Source: UBA10133 sp964528565
Lineage (GTDB): Bacteria > Patescibacteriota > Microgenomatia > UBA1400 > MFAQ01
Reading direction: 5' to 3'
Assembly (NCBI GenBank): GCA_964528565.1
Contig: CAZGSP010000039.1
Span: 17,368-81,367, forward strand
Length of the DNA: 64,000 nt
How positions within the stretch are numbered: position 1 is the first letter of the stretch; each line of letters opens with the position of its first letter. The notes beneath the pieces were generated by a model that did no database searches, was not told where the DNA came from, and saw only the letters and a list, made by a program, of their open reading frames with translations. Shown piece after piece: positions 8,652 through 17,087 of the stretch. Made by a program: the position numbers and the translations under genes.

Positions 8652-9075
8652 CGCATCACCAAAAGTTGTTACTAAGCCTTGGGGAAAAGAACTGTGGCTT
8701 GAGTTAAATGACCGGTACTGTTACAAAAGAATTTATCTTAAGGCAGGTACCAGAACAAGTTATCAATATCATGAGTATAAGATAGAGACCAACTATATTA
8801 TCGAAGGAGAGGCAGAGGTGTGGCTGGAAAACGAGAATGGCGGGATTGAGAAAATAATGATGAAGGCCAATGACATTTTTAACGTACGTCCACCCCAAAA
8901 ACATAGGGTAATAGCCAAAACAGACGTGATACTTCAGGAGGTTTCGACACCCGAGGTTGACGACGTCATTAGAATTGAAGATGATTCAGCCAGAGGAAGT
9001 GGAAAAATAGAATCCGAACATAAAAGGGTATTGAGTGGAGATGTCCTTCCCAAAAAAAAATCTAACAAAGTATGA
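8641..9075 (+). CDS. Cupin, phosphomannose isomerase type II-like
   Basis: From the ATG at 8641 (144 residues) the single cupin domain has the PMI-type opening TKPWGKELW and the four expected metal ligands Gln42, His44, Glu49 and His88, in SYQYHEYKIET and PPQKHRV. The end VDDVIRIEDDSARG matches the 'DDIvRxxDdygR' tail of GDP-mannose-pathway cupins. A TTG nine bases earlier is possible but less likely. The start overlaps the previous gene by 11 bases. It probably isomerises a sugar phosphate for the same product as the rest of the cassette; whether that is mannose-6-phosphate cannot be decided. Confidence 0.75.
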   Translation: MIYNASPKVVTKPWGKELWLELNDRYCYKRIYLKAGTRTSYQYHEYKIETNYIIEGEAEVWLENENGGIEKIMMKANDIFNVRPPQKHRVIAKTDVILQEVSTPEVDDVIRIEDDSARGSGKIESEHKRVLSGDVLPKKKSNKV

Positions 9076-9108
9076 GGGCGGACCGGTATCAATTGATGAG
9101 CCAATAAA

Positions 9109-9894
9109 CTACTTGGTAACTGTAATATAAAGGCTATTTAAACCTAGGGTTGAGAGTAGCTGATCCGGAAGAATTGCGGATAGTTTTTCCAGGTAATCAG
9201 AACACCATAAGTTCTTATATGGATAAAAGTAATTCAACAGATTGGGATTGATAATGGGTCTGAAAGACTCGGTGAAGCCCATCTCTCTACTTAAGTCATG
9301 GATTGATTTGTAAGAGTATCTGCCAACGTGATGGTAAACTGAGACCTGAGAGAAGAAATTATTTGCAGTTTTGTCCTTTTTAATCCTGATGGATGAAGGA
9401 CAAATAATTAGATATCGACCGCCTTTTTTTAGCAAGGAATGGACTTCAGCTAAGTGCCTTTTAATATCTTTTGGATGAATATGCTCCACCACATGATGCG
9501 AGAAGGCACAATCAACTTTAAGATTTCTGACTTGTTCAAGGTCAAGCTCGTAGTTTTTATCGCGATTCAGCTGGACGGTGTTTGCGGGGAAGTTACCCTT
9601 TAGTTTTGGGATTGCAGAGAAGTATACCTTTTTGAATTTTAAAGCAAAAAGTTTTATCTCAGCCAGCGAAGGGCTGATTAAATAAACAGTGAGAGTGGAA
9701 GTATCCCCTGAAAAAAAAGTAGGTAGTTTACGGTTTGAGACAGTACTCTCGTTCCCCAAATCCAATTTGGCGACCTCTTGGTACCAACCAGAATAGTATT
9801 CTTCGGCAAGACGCATTCGAGATTTGTAGCTTTGCTGAAGGTTAATTTCCTTATAAAAATTCTTGGCCTCAGCCAACACCTTCTGTTTGTTCAT
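9109..9894 (-). CDS. Class I SAM-dependent methyltransferase
   Basis: 261 residues from the ATG at 9894 (a TTG at 9900 is less likely). The glycine-rich motif I is degenerate, but SHHVVEHIHPKDIKRHL is the classic 'xxvxEHl' strand/helix, followed by LLKKGGRYLIICPSS (motif III) and VGRYSYKSI. It lacks a zinc ribbon. It is the last gene of the long minus-strand tailoring unit, 10 bases after the radical SAM gene, and meets the plus-strand cassette tail-to-tail. Probable job: methylating a glycan residue or lipid carrier intermediate. Confidence 0.7.
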   Translation of the reverse strand: MNKQKVLAEAKNFYKEINLQQSYKSRMRLAEEYYSGWYQEVAKLDLGNESTVSNRKLPTFFSGDTSTLTVYLISPSLAEIKLFALKFKKVYFSAIPKLKGNFPANTVQLNRDKNYELDLEQVRNLKVDCAFSHHVVEHIHPKDIKRHLAEVHSLLKKGGRYLIICPSSIRIKKDKTANNFFSQVSVYHHVGRYSYKSIHDLSREMGFTESFRPIINPNLLNYFYPYKNLWCSDYLEKLSAILPDQLLSTLGLNSLYITVTK

Positions 9895-9904
9895 AATCAA
9901 CAGG

Positions 9905-11485
9905 CTATGCCGGAATTCTTTTTTTACTAACGGGCGTATAAAGAATAGACCTGGTCGTATTTTTTAGAAAGCTTCTAGTAAATAATTTCACGCCCGTATA
10001 TATCAATTTCGCAGTATACCTAAAATCCTCGAAGCTATTAATTTTATTTAGTATTCTAATTGGATTTAGATATGACATTGCTCGATAAGCTATGAAACTC
10101 CGATAGGCATGTAAATGAAGTTTTTTAATTTCATCTTTGTCAAAATTCATAGTAGGTGCCGCCTCTTCGTTCAGCATTTTATACATTTCCTGATACTTCT
10201 TTTGATCAAATTTCATTGTTTTGAAGATATCATCAAAATTTAATAAACCTTCCTTTTTAAAATCTTCATAAACGGGAGATGTGGGTTGAGGGCTGAGGGT
10301 GAAAAAGGCGGCGAAGTCTGTTCCGGAATGTTTAGCAAAATTTATAGTATCGAGTATTTGCTCTTTTGTTTCATATGGGAATCCCAAAATGTGGGTACAG
10401 ATAGTCCACATGCCGATTTTATTGGCATATTGTATTAACTCTTTTGCCTGCGCCAAGCTATGAGTTTTGTGAATATATTCTCTAATGTCTTTATTTCCGG
10501 ATTCTATGCCAAAAGTGATACGGTAGCAGCCGGCTTTTTTCATCTTTTTGATCAACCGCTTATCAAGGGTCCAATGGGCGATTCCATTCGGAGTGGTCCA
10601 CCTAATATCCAGTTTTCTTTTAATTATTTCATCACAGATTTCTCCCCATCTTTTCTTATTAACGGCAGCAGAATCGTCCAAAAAGCCGATTTCGTTTATG
10701 CCATAGGTGTTGTGGAGCAACTCTAGTTCGTCGACTGTTTTGACTGCGCTTTTACCTCTCCAAGTTCTACCCCATACTGCCCTTACGGTGCAGTAAACAC
10801 AATCGCCGGGACAGCCGCGACTGGACATAATTCCCAAAACGGGTGTCCTCATGGTATAAATACTTCCCTTGGATAGACCGGCATACTTTTTGACATCGAC
10901 CAAAGAATAATCTAAGGGCGGAAGTTTGTTCAGGTCCCAAATAAGCCGACGCTTTTCGTTTTCGATGATTTTTCTTCCTTTTTTGTAGACTAGCCCTTTT
11001 ATATCTGAGACATCTAGATTTTTTTCTAATAGATGACGGCTTAATTCCAGTAAAGTTTCTTCTCCCTCTCCGACCACTACATAGTCAAACATGCCCATGC
11101 CAACAATCCATTTGGCGAAAGAGGATGCATGATTACCTCCGGTGACAATCTTTATTTTTGGATTTATCTTTTTGATGTAGGTCGCCAAGTTAACAATATC
11201 TTGGAAATGTCTGGAATACATACAAGACAAACCAATCAAGATTGGTTTCTTTTCGTTAATTATTTTTTTGATTTCAGCATTAGATTTACCACATCTTTTC
11301 CGTTTACCGTCTGTGATCCAATCATTGAAATCAAACATTCCTAATTCTTCGATGCTACATGAGACGCCATTGGCGTTGAGATAGGTTGCAAGATTTAGTA
11401 AATTTAGTGGAAGGCTGGCCAAAATCAACTCCTGAGAGTCTTCCTCCACTGTGTAGTATTGATTGAAAAGCAGAACATTTGACAT
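9905..11485 (-). CDS. B12-binding-type radical SAM protein
   Basis: 526 residues. The N-terminal ~160 residues form a Rossmann-like domain of the cobalamin-binding type (GLSCMYSRHFQDI, KIVTGGNHAS, VVVGEGEETLLEL) but lack the DxHxxG motif of methionine synthase, as is usual in this class. The radical SAM core has SRGCPGDCVYC near residues 222-232 (CxxxCxxC), then EIGFLDDS, ITFGIESGN and a C-terminal region with PTSPVYEDFKKEG. BchE-like relatives perform methylations or ring rearrangements. In a polysaccharide locus it may methylate or rearrange a sugar or the lipid carrier. It is separated from the upstream asparagine synthetase by 64 bases with no clear structure. Confidence 0.85.
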   Translation of the reverse strand: MSNVLLFNQYYTVEEDSQELILASLPLNLLNLATYLNANGVSCSIEELGMFDFNDWITDGKRKRCGKSNAEIKKIINEKKPILIGLSCMYSRHFQDIVNLATYIKKINPKIKIVTGGNHASSFAKWIVGMGMFDYVVVGEGEETLLELSRHLLEKNLDVSDIKGLVYKKGRKIIENEKRRLIWDLNKLPPLDYSLVDVKKYAGLSKGSIYTMRTPVLGIMSSRGCPGDCVYCTVRAVWGRTWRGKSAVKTVDELELLHNTYGINEIGFLDDSAAVNKKRWGEICDEIIKRKLDIRWTTPNGIAHWTLDKRLIKKMKKAGCYRITFGIESGNKDIREYIHKTHSLAQAKELIQYANKIGMWTICTHILGFPYETKEQILDTINFAKHSGTDFAAFFTLSPQPTSPVYEDFKKEGLLNFDDIFKTMKFDQKKYQEMYKMLNEEAAPTMNFDKDEIKKLHLHAYRSFIAYRAMSYLNPIRILNKINSFEDFRYTAKLIYTGVKLFTRSFLKNTTRSILYTPVSKKRIPA

Positions 11486-11549
11486 GAGTTTGATTATTTA
11501 TTTGGAAGGTTTTGACAATAAGAGATTGTAACCCCTGTTGGTGTATTTT

Positions 11550-13385
11550 TCATCCATGTTGAGATAGCCAGTAGTTGACGGCGAATATTCTTAGTAATTT
11601 GAATTGGTTGTCTTGAAGACCACCCATGTGGTCACCGTATAGCTTGTTAACGTATTTTTGATTGAATACATTATTTTTTTGATGAAGATAATAAGAAAAA
11701 GTTTCCTTTAGTTCTTTCTTTATCCATTTATCCAATGGTACCCCAAATCCCCTCTTGGGTCGGTAGATGAATTCCTTGGGATAGAATCTTTCAGCCAATT
11801 TCTTGGTTAGATATTTGGTGACACCATCTTTAATTTTCCAGTTTCCGCCTAAGGAGAATGCGTATTCGGCCAGGTCAGTGTCCAAAAACGGATTTCTCAT
11901 CTCGACCGAAGCGGCCATACAAGCCCGGTCTCCTTTCACCAAATACCAGTCAGGTAACTGAATCCGGCAATCCAAGTAAAGGCTTTTGTTAACTATGTCA
12001 TTCTGTTCAAACTCGGTCTCAGCCAAATAGGCCTCCGAAAAGACCTCTGCCACAGACAGTTTGTGATTAAACAATTGTTCGGCTTCTTCTCTCATAAAAC
12101 TGCCGCTGCCGAAAATGAACTGCCTTTCGGGAAATTGGTATTGATAGCCAGATAATAGTTTGTTGATATTTGGGCTGATTGACATGCGACCCAGCAAATA
12201 TGCAAGTGGTTTGAGATACTTAGTTCTTTCGATCAAGGACTGTGCCCTGTATTTTTCGTATCCTCCGAAGATCTCATCCCCACCGTCGCCGCTCAGGACC
12301 ACCGTCATATCCTTCTTGGCCTGTTTAGCTACAAAGTACAGCGGTACGACGGCAGCATCCGCCAAAGGCTCATCTAGATAATCCATGATCTCTAAGAAAG
12401 TTGCCTGAACATCTTTTCCACTGAATTCACACAGATGATAATCTAAATCGTATTGGTCGACCACTTGCCTCACATGTTTTGATTCATCTGCCTCCGGGGT
12501 GTCTTTGTAGCTTACCGTGTAGGTACAGATATTTGAGGCATGTTTGGACATATAATGGGCAATCAGACTACTGTCGATGCCTCCACTTAAGAACAAACCC
12601 AACGGGACATCAGACATCAATCTCTTTTCCACAGCACTGTCCAGAAGCCGATCAATCTTGTTAACTATTTCAGTTTCACCCAGTTGGCCGACAGTTTTGA
12701 TTTGACCAAGATCCCAATATCTTTTTTTGTTGGTTAGTTTCCAGTTTCTTATATCAAATTGTATGGTGGTAGCAGCCTCAAGTTTAAAAATGTTTTTATA
12801 GATAGTTTCCGGGGAAGGAATATATCCATAAAAAATAAATTTTTCGATGGCCTGATAGTTTATAGACACTTTCTTACTAATTTGAGGATTCGAGACGATT
12901 GCTTTCAACTCTGAGGCGAAGCAGAAGGTACTATCATCGAGATAATAATAGAGAGGTTTCTTGCCAAATCTGTCCCTGCCTAGAGTAATTAGGTCCTTCG
13001 TTTGATCGTACAATCCGAATGCAAACATACCGTCAATACGCTTGACGATTTCTTGCCCATATTCTTCGTAACCATGGATTATAGATTCGGTGTCAGAGAC
13101 GCTATTCCACGTGTGTTTTCTTTTTAGCGACTTCTTTACATGTAAGAAATTGTAGATTTCGCCATTGAAAACTATGGCAATCGTTTTGTCTTCATTGAAC
13201 ATGGGTTGTCTGCCATTTTCAGATAGATCGACGATTGATAACCTGGTTTGCCCCAGAGCAATATTACGGGAAAAGTATTGACCTTTCTGGTCCGGACCAC
13301 GTCTACCGAGAGACGAGAGCATTTTCTCAAAAACATGAGGATCTACTTTGTTCTTATTGTTAACTTGTCCAACAATTCCGCACAT
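11550..13385 (-). CDS. asnB: Asparagine synthetase, glutamine-hydrolysing (AsnB-like)
   Basis: 611 residues, the normal length for AsnB. Cys2 after the removed Met (MCGIVGQ) is the glutaminase nucleophile; RGPDQKG, RLSIVDLS and FNGEIYNF complete the Ntn domain. The synthetase domain has the pyrophosphate loop LSGGIDSS near residue 270, SGDGGDEIFGGY, and CMAASVEMRNPFLD near the end. Copies in polysaccharide clusters often amidate sugar acids rather than make asparagine for protein, and the neighbouring GT and methyltransferase genes suggest that here. It lies eight bases downstream of a GT2 gene. Which substrate it amidates is unknown. Confidence 0.9.
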   Translation of the reverse strand: MCGIVGQVNNKNKVDPHVFEKMLSSLGRRGPDQKGQYFSRNIALGQTRLSIVDLSENGRQPMFNEDKTIAIVFNGEIYNFLHVKKSLKRKHTWNSVSDTESIIHGYEEYGQEIVKRIDGMFAFGLYDQTKDLITLGRDRFGKKPLYYYLDDSTFCFASELKAIVSNPQISKKVSINYQAIEKFIFYGYIPSPETIYKNIFKLEAATTIQFDIRNWKLTNKKRYWDLGQIKTVGQLGETEIVNKIDRLLDSAVEKRLMSDVPLGLFLSGGIDSSLIAHYMSKHASNICTYTVSYKDTPEADESKHVRQVVDQYDLDYHLCEFSGKDVQATFLEIMDYLDEPLADAAVVPLYFVAKQAKKDMTVVLSGDGGDEIFGGYEKYRAQSLIERTKYLKPLAYLLGRMSISPNINKLLSGYQYQFPERQFIFGSGSFMREEAEQLFNHKLSVAEVFSEAYLAETEFEQNDIVNKSLYLDCRIQLPDWYLVKGDRACMAASVEMRNPFLDTDLAEYAFSLGGNWKIKDGVTKYLTKKLAERFYPKEFIYRPKRGFGVPLDKWIKKELKETFSYYLHQKNNVFNQKYVNKLYGDHMGGLQDNQFKLLRIFAVNYWLSQHG

Positions 13386-13393
13386 ATTTTTGT

Positions 13394-14308
13394 TTATTCG
13401 TGAAACGACCAGTTTAATTTACCGGTTATTAAATACGTTATTCCATCGAGAAAACCAAGCCAGTAAAGTTTGATCAAACTGAAATTTAGTTTTTTAAGAA
13501 CCAGAAGCGAGTAGACTACCGGCCAGAACCAAGAAAAAATGATTAGATAAACAGCCTTTTGCGTCAAACTTCCATACCTGGAAACTATCACGGTCCGATT
13601 CCTCATCAGACAGTAGGCCTTTTGTCTAAACATTCCACCCAGGCTCCTGGGTTTGAAATTATCCTCTTTACTGGTTTGATGATATGTTTTGGCGCTTTTG
13701 AGAATGACACAGCCAATACCGTGTTTCTTGGCATTGAGAGCGAAGTCCGGCTCAGTAAACGTTTGAACCAGTTGTTCATCAAAGTATCCGCATTTTTCGA
13801 ATACGGATTTTTTAATTAAAAATACATTTGGCACTCCATCGGAGTTGCAGGTATGACTTCTGGTGTTGTCGACATGACCGGTTGTTTTGCCGGTATAGAA
13901 ATTTATCTTTTGAAAATCCAGATACTTTTCGCCGTTTGAATAGTACATCGATGGTCCGATAATGCCGATCTTAGGATGTTCGTTGGCAAATCCAACTAAA
14001 TTCTTTATCATTTCTCTATCCACAATATTATCGTCATCAACAAAGAGAATCAGCTCACCTTTGGCTTTCTTAGCGCCTTCATTGCGACTTTTGACCATCA
14101 TATACTGTTCACGATTGTGGACGATGGTGCCGGGAATGGAAAATTGTTTTAATGTAGCACCAGAAATGCTCCTGGTTTTGTCCGAAGAAAAATCGTCGAC
14201 TATGATCAGTTCAGTTTGAGTGGGTAGTGAGGACAGGGATAATGATTTTACACACCGTATTAGATCTTCATAGCGATTCCTGGTAGTGATGACAATGCTG
14301 AGTGTCAT
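13394..14308 (-). CDS. Family 2 glycosyltransferase
   Basis: 304 residues. GT-A fold: SIVITTRNR, ELIIVDDFSSDKT and the metal-binding triple Asp in ELILFVDDDNIV, then a FTEPDFALNAKKHG acceptor segment. Two hydrophobic stretches near the C-terminus (YLIIFSWFWPVVYSLLVL and beyond) would anchor it to the inner membrane face. Its ATG overlaps the stop of the methyltransferase upstream by four bases (ATGA). Probably adds one sugar to a growing lipid-linked chain. Confidence 0.85.
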   Translation of the reverse strand: MTLSIVITTRNRYEDLIRCVKSLSLSSLPTQTELIIVDDFSSDKTRSISGATLKQFSIPGTIVHNREQYMMVKSRNEGAKKAKGELILFVDDDNIVDREMIKNLVGFANEHPKIGIIGPSMYYSNGEKYLDFQKINFYTGKTTGHVDNTRSHTCNSDGVPNVFLIKKSVFEKCGYFDEQLVQTFTEPDFALNAKKHGIGCVILKSAKTYHQTSKEDNFKPRSLGGMFRQKAYCLMRNRTVIVSRYGSLTQKAVYLIIFSWFWPVVYSLLVLKKLNFSLIKLYWLGFLDGITYLITGKLNWSFHE

Positions 14309-15237
14309 TTGGTAGCAATTACCTTGACCATCGGCCAGAACAAACGGCTGTTTTCTGCCAGCCAGATAAAGATTGGCCTTATTTGTTTTGGTAAAAATGA
14401 GAACTGAAGGGCAATTTTGAACCTGTCGACTGTCACTTTTTTGAATCCAACGGCTCTATGAACCTTAACCAAGGTAGACGCCAAAAAAGACATCTCGTAT
14501 CCAAATATCATATGAGTGCCCTTGAGTACTTTGATATGAATAAACTCGGCTAGTTGCTTTAGAACCGGAACATTGGGTATATTGCCCCACAGTTGTCGAT
14601 AGGTCAATGACGCCAAGTTCAGGTACGGGACGGTGTTAATGGCAAGACCACGAGGTTTTAAGACCCGATACATTTCTTGAACCGATCCCTTGGTGTCTTT
14701 GAAATGCTCGATCACTCCACCTCCGTAAATTACGTCTATCGAATTATTTTTGATGGGTAAATGCAGGATGTTTCCCTGAATTAGAATAAAATTTTTGATT
14801 TTCCGGTCGGAAAGCATTTTTTCGGCAATCTGAAGCGCAGAGAGACTGAGATCGATGCCAACAATTTGTTTATAGAGTGGAGCAAGTTCCTGGCCAAGAA
14901 AAAAATTTCCGCAGCCTATTTCAAGATAAATGTGGTTTTTTTGGTTATGCAGGTCGAGCGGGAACACATTAAGGACATCCTTTAAATAGTGTCTTTGGTA
15001 ATAACGGTGTTCGGCCTTGTATTTTTTTTCTGTGTTTTGTCCCTTATAAAAGTCGTCCCACTTTTCTGAAGATAGAATTAAATCTTGACTTAATGTATCG
15101 GCGAAGGAGTAAATGTTTCCTATTTTTTTACCCAAAACTGACCCACATTTGTCACAAACAATGTGCAATTTGTTATTGATATTGACATATCCATGACACA
15201 ATGGGCAACTTAAAATCTCCTTAATAGGTGCGGACAT
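14305..15237 (-). CDS. SAM methyltransferase with zinc-ribbon head
   Basis: 310 residues. Starts MSAPIKEILSCPLCHGYV with a second CDKCGS pair, making a small zinc ribbon like that of the methyltransferase at 1-932. Motif I is YLEIGCGNFFLGQEL, followed by IVGIDLS, FILIQGNI and IDVIYGGGVIEHFKD. The start overlaps the FkbM gene by 17 bases. Probably modifies the glycan or its lipid carrier. Confidence 0.8.
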   Translation of the reverse strand: MSAPIKEILSCPLCHGYVNINNKLHIVCDKCGSVLGKKIGNIYSFADTLSQDLILSSEKWDDFYKGQNTEKKYKAEHRYYQRHYLKDVLNVFPLDLHNQKNHIYLEIGCGNFFLGQELAPLYKQIVGIDLSLSALQIAEKMLSDRKIKNFILIQGNILHLPIKNNSIDVIYGGGVIEHFKDTKGSVQEMYRVLKPRGLAINTVPYLNLASLTYRQLWGNIPNVPVLKQLAEFIHIKVLKGTHMIFGYEMSFLASTLVKVHRAVGFKKVTVDRFKIALQFSFLPKQIRPIFIWLAENSRLFWPMVKVIATK

Positions 15238-15937
15238 CTTTAAAAATCGAGTTTAAGCCGTTGTTAATAACTAATTTGTATTCCTGTGAAACTAAGAGCT
15301 TTTTAATTTCTGAATTTTCATTTGTATTGTTTTGTGTTACATTTTCGACACAAATTACTTCCGGCCTGTATTTTTCCCAGTCGTTGCTCTTCAGTATGAT
15401 CACATCATAACCCTCGGTATCTATCGTCAGAAAATCAATGTTTCTGACGTTGAACTTTTTAAGTAAATTTTTCAGAGGCAATGTGTCGATTTTCTTGATG
15501 GATTCAATATCAAAACCCTGTTTAACATAGTTGTCAGCTTCCTTTTTCGAAAAAGTCGAGAGAGTGTCGGTGTGGAAATTATAAAAAGATAGTTTTTCTT
15601 TGGTGTCGCTAATGCCTACGTTAATGTTCGTATCTTCAGGCCTTATCCTTTTTAATCTTTCAAACTTCTTGGTATTTGGCTCAACATTAATTCCCCTCCA
15701 CCCTTTGAGATAAAATCTGTAAGTGTTATTAAATCTAACAGGGTCGTTAGCCCCAATGTCAACGAAGAAGCCTTTGGTTTTATATCCGTGCAGTTTATCG
15801 ACAATTAGATCTTCTTGCTGTTGACTGTATGAACCGAGTACGAATCTGTAAAAGACGATATATTTTATTTCGCTAATCAGGTACCGGAAGCTCTTTAGCA
15901 GACCATAATTAATAATCTTTTTAATTGTGTTTTTCAT
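15221..15937 (-). CDS. FkbM-family methyltransferase
   Basis: 238 residues. FFVDIGANDPVRFNNTY followed by GWRGINVEPN and, near residue 165, IDFLTIDTEGYDVIIL are the hallmarks of FkbM methyltransferases, which O-methylate sugars in bacterial polysaccharides and secondary metabolites. The gene is wedged between a GT-B gene and another methyltransferase with 17-base overlaps on both sides, so the three are surely co-translated. It suggests a methyl-capped or O-methylated sugar in the product. Confidence 0.85.
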   Translation of the reverse strand: MKNTIKKIINYGLLKSFRYLISEIKYIVFYRFVLGSYSQQQEDLIVDKLHGYKTKGFFVDIGANDPVRFNNTYRFYLKGWRGINVEPNTKKFERLKRIRPEDTNINVGISDTKEKLSFYNFHTDTLSTFSKKEADNYVKQGFDIESIKKIDTLPLKNLLKKFNVRNIDFLTIDTEGYDVIILKSNDWEKYRPEVICVENVTQNNTNENSEIKKLLVSQEYKLVINNGLNSIFKDVRTY

Positions 15938-17075
15938 TTAGCGCTTGTGGGAATATCTGTCTCCAGGAGAGTGATTTGGCGTATGTAATTGTGTTTTGGC
16001 TTAAACTTTTTAACTTTGTTTTATCTATTAGAATATCAACAATATCTTTACTCAAGTCGTTTCTTATTATAGCTCCACAACTGTTGTTTTCTATCTCTTT
16101 TGCATTATACGGAACGTCCGATACAAGTACGGGTAAACCACAGGCCATATAGAGCTTTAACTTGGCCGGATCGGCAAAATATGTAAAGGAGAGGTGTCCT
16201 TTGTCGTCGTACTTTTCGTAGGGTGCGATGGCTAGAGAGTACTGCGGGAGTTGAGCCTCAATATCTTTGTGATCTTTAATATACCCTTTGAACTCTACAA
16301 ATTTGGATACATTTAGATTAACGGAGAGATCCTTTAGGGTATCCAGGTAGTCTCCCCCGCCAAAGACAACAAACTTGAAGTTGGGTATTTTTTTGATTAT
16401 TGTTGGGATCACTTCTATGACGTCTTGAATTCCTTGCTTCTTGGTGATGTGGCCCATGAAAACGAGTGAATTAGGAATTTTAGTAACATTCTGATTGATG
16501 CGTTCGGTCCAAACACCGACCGGTACAACTTTCTGATGCCCACCCGTGAAACCAAAGTATTTCCTCCTCCCCCATTCCATACGAGGTGAGAGATTCCAGG
16601 TTTCATCGGCGTGTCTGACACAGAACTGATCTATTTGATGGTAGATGTAGTTTAGGGCTTTGTTCTCGAAACGGTAGGGGTTGTAGTCAATGACATAATA
16701 AATAACCTTCTTTACATGTCCCCGCTTTTTAAGAAATATGCCGGATAAAGCATTGAGATTGTCGCTACCCACGAACAAATCCCATTTTCTCCCCGTCTGT
16801 CCTACCCACTTTATGGTTAGCCAAATATCTTTTAAGTAGGAAAAAATTGCCGGTGTCTTCTTGATAGGTGCATAGTTTTCTTCCGTAAGCTTACCATTCC
16901 GGTATCTTTCACAGCCTGACCCCTTGAGTTTCATGTCAAAAAATAGTGGGTGGCCGATAAACAAAAGATTCTCTATAGTCTCTCCGTTAAGGTAGTCCTT
17001 CAGATCCTGGGCCGGACCTGTTGTATAGACGTGTGTGGCTATAACTACGGAAGCTAAGGTAAGTTTTCTGTTCAC
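15921..17075 (-). CDS. Glycosyltransferase, GT-B fold (family 4/1-like)
   Basis: 384 residues from a GTG at 17075. The C-terminal domain has SLVFMGHITKKQGIQDVIEV, KFVVFGGGDYLDTL, and DPAKLKLYMACGLPVLVSD, the donor-binding region of GT4-type enzymes (the usual Glu-x7-Glu is replaced by Asp-Pro-Ala-Lys-Leu-Lys, as in some subfamilies). The N-terminal domain contains DLFVGSDNLNALSG. It is coupled to the FkbM gene downstream. It is probably cytoplasmic and peripheral to the membrane. Confidence 0.75.
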   Translation of the reverse strand: MNRKLTLASVVIATHVYTTGPAQDLKDYLNGETIENLLFIGHPLFFDMKLKGSGCERYRNGKLTEENYAPIKKTPAIFSYLKDIWLTIKWVGQTGRKWDLFVGSDNLNALSGIFLKKRGHVKKVIYYVIDYNPYRFENKALNYIYHQIDQFCVRHADETWNLSPRMEWGRRKYFGFTGGHQKVVPVGVWTERINQNVTKIPNSLVFMGHITKKQGIQDVIEVIPTIIKKIPNFKFVVFGGGDYLDTLKDLSVNLNVSKFVEFKGYIKDHKDIEAQLPQYSLAIAPYEKYDDKGHLSFTYFADPAKLKLYMACGLPVLVSDVPYNAKEIENNSCGAIIRNDLSKDIVDILIDKTKLKSLSQNTITYAKSLSWRQIFPQALNEKHN

Positions 17076-17087
17076 GGTTGTTGGATC

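Noticed and set aside
9076..9108. Intrinsic terminator between the convergent cassette and tailoring unit
   Set aside because: I found no GC-rich stem followed by a T run in the 33 bases.
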